From NCBI GenBank assembly GCA_017452785.1, contig JAFTLT010000009.1, positions 1-64,000 of the forward strand: a stretch of 64,000 bases of DNA, given 5' to 3'. A model generated the notes under the pieces. That model made no database searches. It was not told the origin of the DNA and saw nothing but the letters and a program-made list of their open reading frames with translations. Each line of letters starts with the position of its first letter. Position 1 is the stretch's first letter. Both the position numbers and the translations under genes were made by a program. The DNA is from Clostridia bacterium (GTDB lineage: Bacteria; Bacillota; Clostridia; Oscillospirales; Acutalibacteraceae). Shown piece after piece: positions 44,412 through 54,275 of this stretch.

Positions 44412-47009
44412 ATGAAGCTTCTTGTAATTGACGGAAACAGTATTGCAAACAGAGCCTTTTACGGCATTAAAATGCTCACCACAAAGGACGGGCAGTTTAC
44501 CAATGCCATTTACGGCTTTCTCAATATTCTCATAAGGCTCAAGGCGGAGTGTGAGCCTGACGGTATTGCTGTCGCTTTTGACCTTAAGGCGCCCACCTTC
44601 AGGCATAAGATGTATGATGCGTATAAGGCAGGCAGAAAGGGTATGCCCGACGAGCTTCGCTCGCAGATGCCGATACTCAAAGAACTCCTCGGCTATCTCG
44701 GCTGCACAATAGTAGAAAAAGAAGGCTATGAGGCTGATGACATTCTCGGTACTCTTTCGGCTCAGTGCAAGGGTGACGACAAGTGCTTTATCGCAACAGG
44801 TGACAGAGACTCTTTGCAGCTTATCAGCGACAACACAAGTGTTTTACTTGCCGCAACCAAAATGGGCAAGGCGGTAACAACTATCTATGACAGAGCAAAG
44901 CTTATGGAAGAATACGGCGTTGAGCCCAAGGGTATGATAGAAATCAAGGCTCTCATGGGCGACTCCTCTGATAATATTCCCGGCGTTGCAGGCATCGGTC
45001 AGAAAACCGCAGGTGACCTCATCACTAAATACGGCACTATCGACTATATCTATGAGCACATCGACGAGCTCGACATCAAAAAGGGCGTTCATGACAAGCT
45101 CATTGCCGATAAAGACAGTGCTTATCTCAGTCGTAAGCTCGGCACTATCTGTCTTGAAGCTCCCATTGACACCGACCTTGAAAGCTATGTCTTAAAGCCT
45201 ATCGACAACTTCAATGCCATAAATTTGCTCGTTAAACTTGAAATGTTCGGCATTATCGAAAAGCTCGGTCTTACCCGTGAAAATATGACTGCCCCCACAC
45301 CTGACACTTCCTCAGTACGCAATATAGCTGTGAGTGAAGAAAGAGACCTTCCCGCCCTTTTAGGTCTGCTAAAAAAAGAGGGTGAGGCATATTTTCTGAC
45401 TGAATATGACGGCGAAAGCATAAAGGAAATGTACTTCTCATTCGGTGACGAGGTCAAGGTTGTCAGTGCGGATTGCTTTGATTTTGCTGATTTCTTTGAC
45501 AGCTTCTGTCAGGGAGAATGGAAAAAATATACTGCAGACGCAAAACATCTTTATAAATATGCGCTTCAGAAAAATTGTGAAATAAAAAATCTTGTGGCTG
45601 ATACCGAGCTTGTAGGCTACATTCTTAACCCTTCGGCAAATTCCTATGATGTGCTTCGTCTTTCAGATGAATACGGTGCAGCTGTTCCCGATATAAAAGA
45701 AGGGGAGTATAGCAAGGAACTTATTTTGGGTGTCGCCTGCCTTAAAGAACTCTGCGGTCTGCTTCTTGAAAAAATCAAAGAAAATAATCAGGAAATGCTC
45801 CTTAATGAAATTGAAATGCCTCTTGCTGAGGTTCTTGCAAGTATGGAAAACATAGGTTTCCTCGTCGATAAGAAAGGCATTGAAGCTTTCGGCGAAACCA
45901 TGGCAGAGAGAATTGACAAGCTCACTGCAAAAATATATGAAGCAGTAGGCTTTGAATTCAATCTAAATTCACCTAAACAGCTTGGTGTTGCTCTCTTTGA
46001 AAAAATGGGACTTCCTTGCAAGAAAAAGACAAAAAGCGGTTATTCCACCAATGCGGAGGTTTTAGAGGAGCTTGCAGACGAATATCCCGTTGTGGCAGAT
46101 ATCCTGCAGTACAGAACTCTTGCAAAATTAAAGTCAACCTATTGTGAGGGACTGCTCAAGGTGATAGACGATGACGGAAGAATCCGTTCAACTTTAAATC
46201 AAACAGAAACAAGAACGGGCAGAATTTCCTCAACAGAACCGAATTTGCAGAATATTCCGGTACGCTCTGAAATAGGCAGAGAAATGAGAAAGTTTTTCAC
46301 GGCCGATGAGGGCAATGTGCTGGTTGATGCCGACTATTCGCAGATTGAGCTGAGAGTGCTTGCACATCTTGCTGACGACAAGGCAATGCTTGAGGGTTTC
46401 AATAAGGGTGAAGACGTACACACCATAACAGCCTCACAGGTTTTCAATATGCCGCTTCATATGGTGACTCCTCTTATGAGAAGCAGAGCAAAGGCGGTCA
46501 ATTTCGGAATAGTTTACGGCATAGGTGCATTTTCACTCAGTAAAGATATAGGTGTAACAAGAAAAGAAGCCGACAGCTATATCAAAGGCTATCTGCACCA
46601 TTACAGCGGAATTAACAAATATCTCACCACCACCGTTGAAAAAGCAAGGGATGACGGATATGTCAGCACTATGTTCGGCAGAAGACGTTATCTGCCTGAG
46701 CTGACAGCAAGCAACAAAATGCTTCAGGCTTTCGGTGAGAGAGTAGCTAAAAATATGCCGGTGCAGGGCAGCGCAGCAGATATAATCAAAATTGCCATGA
46801 TTAAGGTTTATGCCTGCCTTAAAAAAGAAAAACTCAAAGCGAAGCTGATTATGCAGGTGCATGACGAGCTGCTTGTTGAATGTCCCATAGAAGAAAAAGA
46901 GCAGGTTGAAGCAATAGTCAGACGTGAAATGGAAAACGCCTGCAAGATGAAAGTCAGACTCCTTTCCGATGTCAATTCCGGCACTGATTGGTATGAAGCC
47001 AAGGGTTAA
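44412..47009 (+). CDS. polA: DNA polymerase I
   Basis: 865 aa; the ATG at 44412 follows AGAGGTAAAACT. Residues 1-290 form the 5' nuclease domain (LLVIDGNSIANRAFYGIK, ADDILGTLS, TGDRDSLQLI, GDSSDNIPGV). The 3'-5' exonuclease domain (~300-470) lacks the DxE/catalytic Asp motifs, so proofreading is absent, as in Bacillus Pol I. The polymerase domain has motif A VDADYSQIELRVLAHLA, the O-helix RSRAKAVNFGIVYGI and motif C MQVHDELLVE. It fills gaps and removes RNA primers. It lies just upstream of the dcw cluster as a separate unit. Confidence 0.95.
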   Translation: MKLLVIDGNSIANRAFYGIKMLTTKDGQFTNAIYGFLNILIRLKAECEPDGIAVAFDLKAPTFRHKMYDAYKAGRKGMPDELRSQMPILKELLGYLGCTIVEKEGYEADDILGTLSAQCKGDDKCFIATGDRDSLQLISDNTSVLLAATKMGKAVTTIYDRAKLMEEYGVEPKGMIEIKALMGDSSDNIPGVAGIGQKTAGDLITKYGTIDYIYEHIDELDIKKGVHDKLIADKDSAYLSRKLGTICLEAPIDTDLESYVLKPIDNFNAINLLVKLEMFGIIEKLGLTRENMTAPTPDTSSVRNIAVSEERDLPALLGLLKKEGEAYFLTEYDGESIKEMYFSFGDEVKVVSADCFDFADFFDSFCQGEWKKYTADAKHLYKYALQKNCEIKNLVADTELVGYILNPSANSYDVLRLSDEYGAAVPDIKEGEYSKELILGVACLKELCGLLLEKIKENNQEMLLNEIEMPLAEVLASMENIGFLVDKKGIEAFGETMAERIDKLTAKIYEAVGFEFNLNSPKQLGVALFEKMGLPCKKKTKSGYSTNAEVLEELADEYPVVADILQYRTLAKLKSTYCEGLLKVIDDDGRIRSTLNQTETRTGRISSTEPNLQNIPVRSEIGREMRKFFTADEGNVLVDADYSQIELRVLAHLADDKAMLEGFNKGEDVHTITASQVFNMPLHMVTPLMRSRAKAVNFGIVYGIGAFSLSKDIGVTRKEADSYIKGYLHHYSGINKYLTTTVEKARDDGYVSTMFGRRRYLPELTASNKMLQAFGERVAKNMPVQGSAADIIKIAMIKVYACLKKEKLKAKLIMQVHDELLVECPIEEKEQVEAIVRREMENACKMKVRLLSDVNSGTDWYEAKG

Positions 47010-47024
47010 AAAACATAATATTTC

Positions 47025-47062
47025 AGAGAGCTCTCTGCTTAATTGCAAGGAGCTCTTTTTTT
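47025..47062 (+). terminator. Terminator after polA
   Basis: AGAGCTC pairs with GAGCTCT across a ~17-nt loop, followed by TTTTTTT. The left arm is also locally self-complementary. Confidence 0.65.
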
Positions 47063-47118
47063 ATGCTTAAAAATTCTTAAAATTCGCAGTTAAACATAAA
47101 ATTTATCCCGAAATACTG

Positions 47119-47147
47119 TTGACTTTTCAATCCCATAGGTTTATAAT
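47119..47147 (+). promoter_or_regulatory. Promoter of the dcw cluster
   Basis: TTGACT at 47119-47124 and TATAAT at 47142-47147, 17 bp apart, ~100 bp before mraZ. The 5' leader holds AAGTGGAGC and AAGTGGTGA, which resemble MraZ binding repeats but are too few to call the site. Confidence 0.7.
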
Positions 47148-47245
47148 GAAGTAGAAAAAAGTGGAGCAAAATCCCATAAATTAACTTTTAAGTGGTGATT
47201 TACGGTTTGAAACGGAGCTCGATGGAGTAGTTTGGAAGAAAGGGG

Positions 47246-47746
47246 ATGATTTTTCTGTTAGAGCTTGTCGGTACCTACGAACATAATATTGACGGAAAAA
47301 ATCGTCTTTTTGTTCCTGCAAAATTCCGGGCTATTCTCGGCAGCGAATTCATCTATAAAGTCAAGCGTACAAAGTTTCCTTCAATTCAGCTTTATTCAAA
47401 GGCTCAGTTTTTCAAAGAGGTTGAGGAAGCACTTGCAGGTGCCAAGGATGAATTCAATAAAAGAAGAATACGTGATGCCAAGTTTTTCGGTACGGGTGAA
47501 GCCACATGTGACGCACAGGGCAGAATAGTAATAGGTGCATCTCTCAGCAGAGCAGCTAAGCTCAATAAGGAATGCATCCTTACAGGCTACGGCGATTTTG
47601 TTGAAATAATGAGTGCAGAGGTTTATGACGCATACGGCGAATCACTTGCAATGGCTTCTGAAATGGAAGACTCATCCTATGTTAAAGAAAATGAACTCCG
47701 CTGTCAGAGACGTGCTGAGGGCGCTTATCTCGACGTTGAAGTTTAA
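47246..47746 (+). CDS. mraZ: MraZ, transcriptional regulator of the division cluster
   Basis: 166 aa. Two SpoVT/AbrB-like halves: GTYEHNIDGKNRLFVPAKFR at the start and FFGTGEATCDAQGRIVIGAS, then AKLNKECILTGYGDFVEIMS. MraZ binds short repeats ahead of itself and represses the cluster. The ATG used follows AAAGGGG. It is longer than the typical ~145 aa because of ~20 residues at the C-terminus. Confidence 0.93.
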   Translation: MIFLLELVGTYEHNIDGKNRLFVPAKFRAILGSEFIYKVKRTKFPSIQLYSKAQFFKEVEEALAGAKDEFNKRRIRDAKFFGTGEATCDAQGRIVIGASLSRAAKLNKECILTGYGDFVEIMSAEVYDAYGESLAMASEMEDSSYVKENELRCQRRAEGAYLDVEV

Positions 47747-47757
47747 GGGGAATGATA

Positions 47758-48687
47758 ATGGACTTTTTACATATCAGTGTTTTATACCTTGAAACTCTGG
47801 ATGCGCTCCGTATTAAGCCTGACGGAATTTATGTCGATTGCACATGCGGCGGTGCAGGTCACAGCCGTGGCGTACTTGAACGCTTGGGTGCAAACGGAAG
47901 GCTTATCGCAATAGATCAGGACCCGGAAGCAATTGAGGTTATAAAAGAGCGAATAGGAAGTGACCCCAGAGTTACGGTGGTACACGACAATTTTTCCAAT
48001 TTGAAAGCGATACTCGACTCATTGGGCATAGATAAGGTTGACGGCATAATGGCTGATTTGGGTGTTTCTTCGCATCAGCTCGACACAGCTGAGAGAGGCT
48101 TCTCCTATAACAGTGATGCACCGCTTGATATGAGAATGTCAAAGGAGGGTATGTCGGCATATGATGTTGTCAATACATACAGCGAAAGAGACTTAATGAT
48201 AATTCTTCGTGATTACGGCGAAGAGAAGTTCGCTTCAAGAATAGCAAGAAGCATAGTAAACGAGAGACAGAATAAAAGCATTGAAACAACCTTTGAGCTT
48301 GCAGAAATTATCAAGAACGCTATCCCTGCTGCCACAAGAAGAACAGGCGGCCACCCGGCTAAAAGAAGTTTCCAAGCCGTTCGCATAGAGGTAAATTCAG
48401 AGCTGAGAAAGCTGCAGGAAACTCTTGATGATATGTTTTATAGCTTAAATGACGGCGGAAGACTCGCTATCATTACATTCCACTCTCTTGAAGATAGAAT
48501 AGTAAAAAAAGCATTTCAGAGCTACTGCAAAGGCTGTGAATGTCCGCCGAGTGCACCCGTGTGTATTTGCGGCAAGACCCCCGAAGGAAAGTTACCCTTC
48601 AAAAAGAAAACAGCTTCACCTGAGGAGCTGAAAAACAATGTGCGCTCAAGAAGTGCAACGCTCAGAAGCGTAGAGAAAATCGGATGA
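47758..48687 (+). CDS. rsmH: 16S rRNA (cytosine-1402-N4)-methyltransferase
   Basis: 309 aa from the ATG at 47758 (AAGGGG at seven bases; the ATG 6 bp before is too close). Typical segments: FLHISVLYLETLD, the SAM site VDCTCGGAGHSRGVLERL, ADLGVSSHQLDTAERGFSY, RRTGGHPAKRSFQAVRIEVN and TFHSLEDRIVKKAF. A C-terminal CxxC-type pair (CECPPSAPVCICG) is usual in the family. Its stop overlaps the ATG of a 14-codon frame that reads to 48728, just before the next gene. Confidence 0.95.
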   Translation: MDFLHISVLYLETLDALRIKPDGIYVDCTCGGAGHSRGVLERLGANGRLIAIDQDPEAIEVIKERIGSDPRVTVVHDNFSNLKAILDSLGIDKVDGIMADLGVSSHQLDTAERGFSYNSDAPLDMRMSKEGMSAYDVVNTYSERDLMIILRDYGEEKFASRIARSIVNERQNKSIETTFELAEIIKNAIPAATRRTGGHPAKRSFQAVRIEVNSELRKLQETLDDMFYSLNDGGRLAIITFHSLEDRIVKKAFQSYCKGCECPPSAPVCICGKTPEGKLPFKKKTASPEELKNNVRSRSATLRSVEKIG

Positions 48688-48733
48688 AGAAAACAAAGAA
48701 AGTTAAATCTGAAAGTGATGAGGTGTGAAAACA

Positions 48734-49183
48734 ATGGCAGAAACTGCTTATAAGTACGATTACGGTTACAACTATAATGCTGCTACTCAACCAAAAAAAG
48801 AGCAGCAGACACGGCCGCAACCTCAGTTTGAGGTTATAGTTAATCCTCTTGCAAAAGAGATAGCAAGAGAAAAAGAAGTTAATAAGCTGGCGTATAAGGT
48901 TTCAGCAGTGCTTGCTGCTGCGTTGGTTGTTTTTTCGGTTTTTTGTTACAGCTGCGTAATGCTCAGTGACAAAAAGCATGATCTTGCAGATGTCAAGAAT
49001 GACTTGCTTATTCATCAGACTAAGAATGAAGAGCTTAAGGCAGAGCTTAATTCTCTTGTTGCAAGTGTTGACATTGATAAATATGCTGTTGAAAAGTTAG
49101 GCCTTATCAAGGTCAGTGCTGAAAATGAGGTCTATCTGATGTCAGAAGCAAATAACAAGGTTATCTATTCCGCAAAAGACTGA
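48734..49183 (+). CDS. ftsL: FtsL-like division protein
   Basis: 149 aa from the ATG at 48734 (GAGGTG). A ~50-residue cytosolic N-terminus rich in Tyr, Asn and Gln, one TM (~65-85) and a short extracytoplasmic coiled coil (LADVKNDLLIHQTKNEELKA) ending in KYAVEKLGLIKVSAENEVY, as in FtsL/DivIC. Together with FtsQ and a DivIC it activates the septal synthase. Identity is from position and layout because FtsL proteins diverge widely. Confidence 0.8.
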   Translation: MAETAYKYDYGYNYNAATQPKKEQQTRPQPQFEVIVNPLAKEIAREKEVNKLAYKVSAVLAAALVVFSVFCYSCVMLSDKKHDLADVKNDLLIHQTKNEELKAELNSLVASVDIDKYAVEKLGLIKVSAENEVYLMSEANNKVIYSAKD

Positions 49184-49255
49184 TAAAAAACGCCGAAAAA
49201 ACAAAATCTTATGATATTAACAGCTATAGGCGGAATATAAATCAATATGAAGATG

Positions 49256-49298
49256 AAAAGGACTGCCTGAAGTAGAAATTGCTGCGCAGTCCTTTTTT
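49256..49298 (+). terminator. Terminator inside the dcw cluster, between ftsL and the PBP gene
   Basis: AAGGACTGC (49258-49266) pairs with GCAGTCCTT (49286-49294), with TTTTTT including stem Ts, then GAAAA. The 160-bp gap between the two genes is the only large one before murA. Transcripts may be partly stopped here or regulated. Confidence 0.7.
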
Positions 49299-49344
49299 GA
49301 AAAAACGACCTCAAGGCAGATGCTTTGAAGAAACAGGAGTGCAT

Positions 49345-51717
49345 ATGAGAGGTTTAATTAAAAAACTGCTTAATAACATTTATAAAAATCAGGTTAAAAG
49401 GCGTACTGATAAACCCTTTGCAAAAAGAGCAGAGTGGGCAGTCAGGACGCTTATTGCGCTTATTTTAGTGCTTAACCTTGGCACAATAGGCTGCATAATG
49501 ATTTTCAAGGGTGAGGAGTACAGAGAGATAGCTGCTGATAATCAGCTGACTGACACTGTTATTGAGCCTATAAGAGGTACCATCTACGACAGAAACATGA
49601 CACCTCTTGCTACAAGCACAGCTGCTTGGATACTCAGCGTGAACCCCACTGAAATAAAAAGAAAGTTCCGTGAGTATCAGCAGTTTCAGGAAGAATTTTA
49701 TAATGACCTTACAGATAATCTTGTAAGAATATTAGATGTCGACAGAGAGGACACATTAGCTAAGCTCAAAAAAGAGGATTCGGTTTATCAGGTTATTAAA
49801 AAGCAGGTTTCAGGTGCAGAAAGAATAGAGCTTGAGGAATTCTTTGCAAAGAAATATGTGTTTAAGTATAAAAAGGAAGTAACTAAATTTTTCTTCTTCA
49901 AAACTCTTGACGATAATGAATTCAAGGTTAATGCGGCAAATTTCTTTGACTTTGAAAACAACTCAAACCGTGAATATGCAAAAGGTAACTTTGCTTCAAC
50001 AGTTATAGGTGTTGTCAATGCCGATAATAAAGGCGAAACAGGCATTGAGTCCTATTATGACGAAACCCTGCAGGGTGAAAGCGGAAGAATACTCACTGCA
50101 ACAGATGTTGCCGGCAGAGAGCTCGATAATCCATATAAGACATATTATGATGCTATTGAAGGCAACGGCATTGTGCTGACAATTGACTATGAAATTCAGA
50201 ACTATCTTGAAAATGCTCTCAATCAGGCATACGACAGCATAAGCTGCGACGGTGTTTACGGCATTGTGATGGACGTTGACACAGGTGCAATTCTTGCTCT
50301 TGCCGACAAACCGGATTTCGATCTGAATAATCCGAGAGTGCTGAACGAAAATGTAAATACCGATACTCTTAAAAAGTTTGAGGAGGGTACTGAGGAATAT
50401 TCAACCGAATACAGCCGTCTGCTTTATGAGCAGTGGAGCAGCTTTTGCGTAACAAGCAACTATGAGCCCGGTTCCAGCTTTAAGATTTTCTGTGCAAGTG
50501 CTGCACTTGAAGAGGGCATTGTCGGTTCAATTGAAGATAAGATTTATAACTGCACAAGCAGCACAAGAGTTGCAGACACAACCTATCACTGTGCTAACTA
50601 TAAGGCTCACGGCTCACAGTCCATTACACAGGGTCTTATGAATTCCTGCAACACCTTCTTTATCACACTCGGTCAGAAGCTGGGAATTGAGACTTACTAT
50701 AAATATTTTGAAGCTTTCGGCTTCACTGAAAGAACAGGCATTGACCTTGCCAATGAGGCTTACAGCGTTGTGCATAAAAAAGACAAAATGTCAAAGGTTG
50801 ACCTTGCAAGTACCTCCTTCGGTCAGGGCTTCAGAATAAGTCCCATTCAGCTTATAACAGCAACCTGTGCCATAGCAAACGGCGGCAATCTTATGGTGCC
50901 TTACCTTGTGGGCAGTGTTGTTGATGAAGACGGCAATATAGTTTCACAGACAGAGCCTACCGTTAAAAGAAAGGTAATCTCTGAGCAGACTGCTGCTAAG
51001 GTGCGTGAAATGATGACAGCTGTTGTCAGTGAGGGTACCGGCAGAAACGCCAGAATAGACGGCTATCAGGTGGCAGGTAAAACAGCTTCAGCTCAGAAGC
51101 TCGACGACAGTGCAGAGGATGAAGTATATGTAGCATCCTTTATCTGCTTTGCACCTGCAGACGACCCTGAGGTGGCAATACTTGTTGGTGTTGACAACAC
51201 CCATGACGGCTACAGAAGCGGTGGCTCAGTGGCAGCTCCCATAGCAAAGCAGGTTCTTGAACCTACACTTGAATATCTTAATGTTGAAAGAAAATATACA
51301 CCCGAAGAGCTTGCTAAGCTCAGCAAAACTACACCTGAGCTTATAGGCAAAACCGTCAGTGCTGCCAAAAGCATTGCTGCAGGCGAAAACCTCAAAATTA
51401 AAGTGGTAGGCGACGGAGATACGGTTATCTCTCAGATGCCTGCAGGTCTTCAGAGCATTCCTCAGGGTGGCGTAATAGTTGTCTATACGGAAAACAGCGG
51501 TGCACCTCAGAAGGTTGAAGTGCCTGATTTCACGGGCAAAACCGTAAGTCAGGTCAATGCACTTGCTGCCGAATACGGAATTAATATAAAATTCTCAGGC
51601 CCTACAGATGAAGCAGGTGTCAAAGCCTATAATCAGAGTGTTGAAAAAGGCACACAGATTGACCTTGGTTCAAGCATCACCGTTTCATTCAAGTCAGAGA
51701 ATATTATGACTGATTAA
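49345..51717 (+). CDS. ftsI: Class B penicillin-binding protein with PASTA domains (PBP2B/SpoVD type)
   Basis: 790 aa; the ATG at 49345 follows CAGGAG. N-terminal TM (~34-54), dimerisation domain (~70-290), then the transpeptidase with SSFK (active Ser377, Lys380), SCN (434-436) and KTA in place of KTG (579-581). Two PASTA domains follow (~660-790). It cross-links peptidoglycan at the septum (PBP2B) or spore cortex (SpoVD); both share this layout and place. No second copy is seen in the window. Confidence 0.92.
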   Translation: MRGLIKKLLNNIYKNQVKRRTDKPFAKRAEWAVRTLIALILVLNLGTIGCIMIFKGEEYREIAADNQLTDTVIEPIRGTIYDRNMTPLATSTAAWILSVNPTEIKRKFREYQQFQEEFYNDLTDNLVRILDVDREDTLAKLKKEDSVYQVIKKQVSGAERIELEEFFAKKYVFKYKKEVTKFFFFKTLDDNEFKVNAANFFDFENNSNREYAKGNFASTVIGVVNADNKGETGIESYYDETLQGESGRILTATDVAGRELDNPYKTYYDAIEGNGIVLTIDYEIQNYLENALNQAYDSISCDGVYGIVMDVDTGAILALADKPDFDLNNPRVLNENVNTDTLKKFEEGTEEYSTEYSRLLYEQWSSFCVTSNYEPGSSFKIFCASAALEEGIVGSIEDKIYNCTSSTRVADTTYHCANYKAHGSQSITQGLMNSCNTFFITLGQKLGIETYYKYFEAFGFTERTGIDLANEAYSVVHKKDKMSKVDLASTSFGQGFRISPIQLITATCAIANGGNLMVPYLVGSVVDEDGNIVSQTEPTVKRKVISEQTAAKVREMMTAVVSEGTGRNARIDGYQVAGKTASAQKLDDSAEDEVYVASFICFAPADDPEVAILVGVDNTHDGYRSGGSVAAPIAKQVLEPTLEYLNVERKYTPEELAKLSKTTPELIGKTVSAAKSIAAGENLKIKVVGDGDTVISQMPAGLQSIPQGGVIVVYTENSGAPQKVEVPDFTGKTVSQVNALAAEYGINIKFSGPTDEAGVKAYNQSVEKGTQIDLGSSITVSFKSENIMTD

Positions 51718-51740
51718 CAGAATTATACAGGGAGGACAAC

Positions 51741-53162
51741 ATGTTAATTTCTCAGCTTTTTGCTTCTTGTGACTTAAAGTCGGAAATTAAAAACAAGGAT
51801 ATTAAACTCATCACCGATGATTCACGCAAATGCAGTGAGGGTAGTATATTTGTGTGCCATAATTCGGCTAAGGAATATGTAAATGAGGCTCTTAAAAACG
51901 GAGCTGACCTTGTTGTGGCTGAGGAAAAAATATGTGATAGCTGTGTTGTGGTACACGACACACGCATAGCTTATGCAGAGCTTTGCGCCGCCTATTTCGG
52001 TCACTGTCATAAAAACATCAAAATGATAGGCGTAACAGGCACAAACGGCAAAACCACAACGGCAAATATGATATATACCGTTCTTAGCTTAAGCGGCAAA
52101 AAGTGTGGTCTTATGGGAACGGTTAAAAACAATATCTGCTGTGAAGAAAAAGCCTCAGAGCTGACTACACCTGACCCGTTTGAGCTTCACAAAATGCTCA
52201 GAGCTCTTTATGAGTGGGGAGCAGAATACTGTGTAATAGAGGCATCCTCTCAGGGGCTTCACCAGAAAAGACTTTACGGCATAGATTTTTATATATCGGT
52301 GCTGACAAACATATCTGAAGATCACCTTGATTATCACGAAAATATGGAAAACTATGTCGAGGCAAAAAAGGAGCTTTTCAGGAACAGTCATATCAGCATA
52401 ATAAATGTAGACGATAAATATAAAGATGAATTTGCTGCAGTCTGCAAGGGAAAAGTAATAACATATTCTATGGAAAAGAATGATGCAGATTTTGTTGCCA
52501 AATGTCAGAATATGAATCAGGACGGCAGCGATTATGCTGTTGTGGCAGACTATCTTATACATCGCATCAAAATTAATATGCCGGGCAAATTCAATGTTAT
52601 GAACTCACTGGCGGCAGTGGCGGCGGGCTATGTGTGCAATGTGTCACTTGAAGGCTGTGCTCACGCACTTCGCAGCTTTGGGGGAGTGAAGGGCAGAATG
52701 GAGCTCATTGCAGCAGATGTGCCTTATAAAATTATGATTGACTATGCGCACACACCTGACTCCCTTAAAAAGGTTCTGCTTACTCTTAAAAATTTCTCGC
52801 ATAACAGAATAATTACTGTTTTCGGCTGCGGAGGCGACAGAGACAAAGAGAAAAGACCTCTTATGGGGAGTATTGCTTCACAGCTCAGCGACATTGTCAT
52901 TGTTACAAGTGATAACCCACGCAGTGAAAAGCCTCTTGCAATAATTGACGATATTCTCAGTGGCATCAAAAACGGTAAAAAAACAGTATATATCCACGAA
53001 AACAGAAAAAAAGCAATAGAATACGCCTTGAAAATTGCACAAAAGGATGATATTATTCTTTTGGCAGGAAAAGGTCACGAAACCTCTCAGAAAAATGAAA
53101 AAGAAGTAATTCCTATGGATGAGAGAAGAATAGTTTTGGATTTAATTGACAGCCTAAGATAA
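51741..53162 (+). CDS. murE: UDP-MurNAc-tripeptide synthetase MurE
   Basis: 473 aa. ATP site IGVTGTNGKTTTANMIY, then the UDP-MurNAc domain with LTNISEDHLDYHENMENY and the C-terminal ligase domain with VTSDNPRSEKPLAIIDDI. DNPR is the meso-diaminopimelate specificity motif, while L-Lys enzymes carry DNPA-like variants, so the wall stem peptide probably contains meso-DAP. LAGKGHETSQ ends the protein. AGGGAGG precedes the ATG. Confidence 0.95.
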   Translation: MLISQLFASCDLKSEIKNKDIKLITDDSRKCSEGSIFVCHNSAKEYVNEALKNGADLVVAEEKICDSCVVVHDTRIAYAELCAAYFGHCHKNIKMIGVTGTNGKTTTANMIYTVLSLSGKKCGLMGTVKNNICCEEKASELTTPDPFELHKMLRALYEWGAEYCVIEASSQGLHQKRLYGIDFYISVLTNISEDHLDYHENMENYVEAKKELFRNSHISIINVDDKYKDEFAAVCKGKVITYSMEKNDADFVAKCQNMNQDGSDYAVVADYLIHRIKINMPGKFNVMNSLAAVAAGYVCNVSLEGCAHALRSFGGVKGRMELIAADVPYKIMIDYAHTPDSLKKVLLTLKNFSHNRIITVFGCGGDRDKEKRPLMGSIASQLSDIVIVTSDNPRSEKPLAIIDDILSGIKNGKKTVYIHENRKKAIEYALKIAQKDDIILLAGKGHETSQKNEKEVIPMDERRIVLDLIDSLR

Positions 53163-53188
53163 AAGAAAAAAAGAAGGGAATGTTTTAA

Positions 53189-54232
53189 ATGAACATTATC
53201 ACAGCAATTATTATCTCATTTGCTATATCCTTTGCGCTCACGGCAGTGCTTGGCTATGTGCTTATCCCCATGCTTCACAAGCTGAAATTCGGTCAGAATA
53301 TCCTGACAGATATAGGACCTAAATGGCATGCAAAAAAGCAGGGTACACCCACAATGGGCGGCATTATGTTTATTATCGGCATAATCTTTGCCACTGTTGT
53401 TACCATGCTGATTTGTGTCGGTGCAAAGACAGAGATTTTCAGCACTGTAACAGAGCTTAAGAATCAGCAGCTGACACGCCTTGTTACAGGTCTTCTTATG
53501 GCTTTAGGCTTTGCGCTTGTTGGCTTTGCAGATGACTACATCAAGGTTGTTAAGAAGAGAAATTTAGGTCTTACAGAAATTCAGAAGACAATTCCTCAGG
53601 TTCTTATTATCGGCGGTTATCTTGCTTCACTTGCTGTCAGCAAAAGCACAGCCATGTTTATTCCTTTTTACGGCAAAGTGGCTCTTGACAGTGTGCCGGG
53701 CATGATTTTCTTCTTCCTTTTCGGCACATGTGTCATTTACGGCTGCATAAACGCAGTTAATTTCACAGACGGCATTGACGGTCTGTGTGGCGGTGTAACC
53801 ATCCCCGTAGGTGTTGCCTTTGCAGTTATGGCAATAATTATGAGCAGCACATCTGTTGGCATTTTAGGCGCAGCCCTTGCAGGCGGCTGTGCAGGCTACT
53901 TTATATGGAACCATTATCCCGCAAAGGTTATGATGGGCGACACGGGCTCAATGTTCCTTGGCGGTCTTGTGGTGGCTCTTGCTTATGCAGTTGAGTGTCC
54001 CATTATTCTTCTTCCCGTCGGTATCGTTTATGTTATTGAGGCACTTAGTGATGTTATTCAGATAGGCAGCATCAAAATAAGACACAAAAAGGTCTTTAAG
54101 ATGGCTCCAATTCATCACCATTTTGAAATGTGCGGCTGGAATGAAAAGAAGATAGTTGCAATTTTCACTCTTGTGAGTGTTATCGGCTGCGCTGTCGGTG
54201 TTATTATAATGAATTATACAGTAAAAATGTAA
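53189..54232 (+). CDS. mraY: Phospho-N-acetylmuramoyl-pentapeptide transferase MraY
   Basis: 347 aa, ten membrane helices. Conserved GTPTMGGIMFIIG, DDYIKVVKKRNLGLTEIQK, CINAVNFTDGIDGLCGGVT with the Mg2+-binding Asp residues, and APIHHHFEMCGWNEKKIV. It makes lipid I from UDP-MurNAc-pentapeptide. The murD gene that usually follows is absent. Confidence 0.96.
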   Translation: MNIITAIIISFAISFALTAVLGYVLIPMLHKLKFGQNILTDIGPKWHAKKQGTPTMGGIMFIIGIIFATVVTMLICVGAKTEIFSTVTELKNQQLTRLVTGLLMALGFALVGFADDYIKVVKKRNLGLTEIQKTIPQVLIIGGYLASLAVSKSTAMFIPFYGKVALDSVPGMIFFFLFGTCVIYGCINAVNFTDGIDGLCGGVTIPVGVAFAVMAIIMSSTSVGILGAALAGGCAGYFIWNHYPAKVMMGDTGSMFLGGLVVALAYAVECPIILLPVGIVYVIEALSDVIQIGSIKIRHKKVFKMAPIHHHFEMCGWNEKKIVAIFTLVSVIGCAVGVIIMNYTVKM

Positions 54233-54275
54233 CTTGCCCTTTATAAAAGGCAGTAACGGTTAAAGGAGGATTTAC

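Noticed and set aside
47150-47245. MraZ operator repeats
   Set aside because: Only two clear AAGTGG-type motifs at irregular distance were found; not enough to call the site.
48684-48728. 14-codon frame between rsmH and ftsL
   Set aside because: It overlaps the rsmH stop and has a plausible coupling role, but it is too short and Lys-rich to call as a gene.
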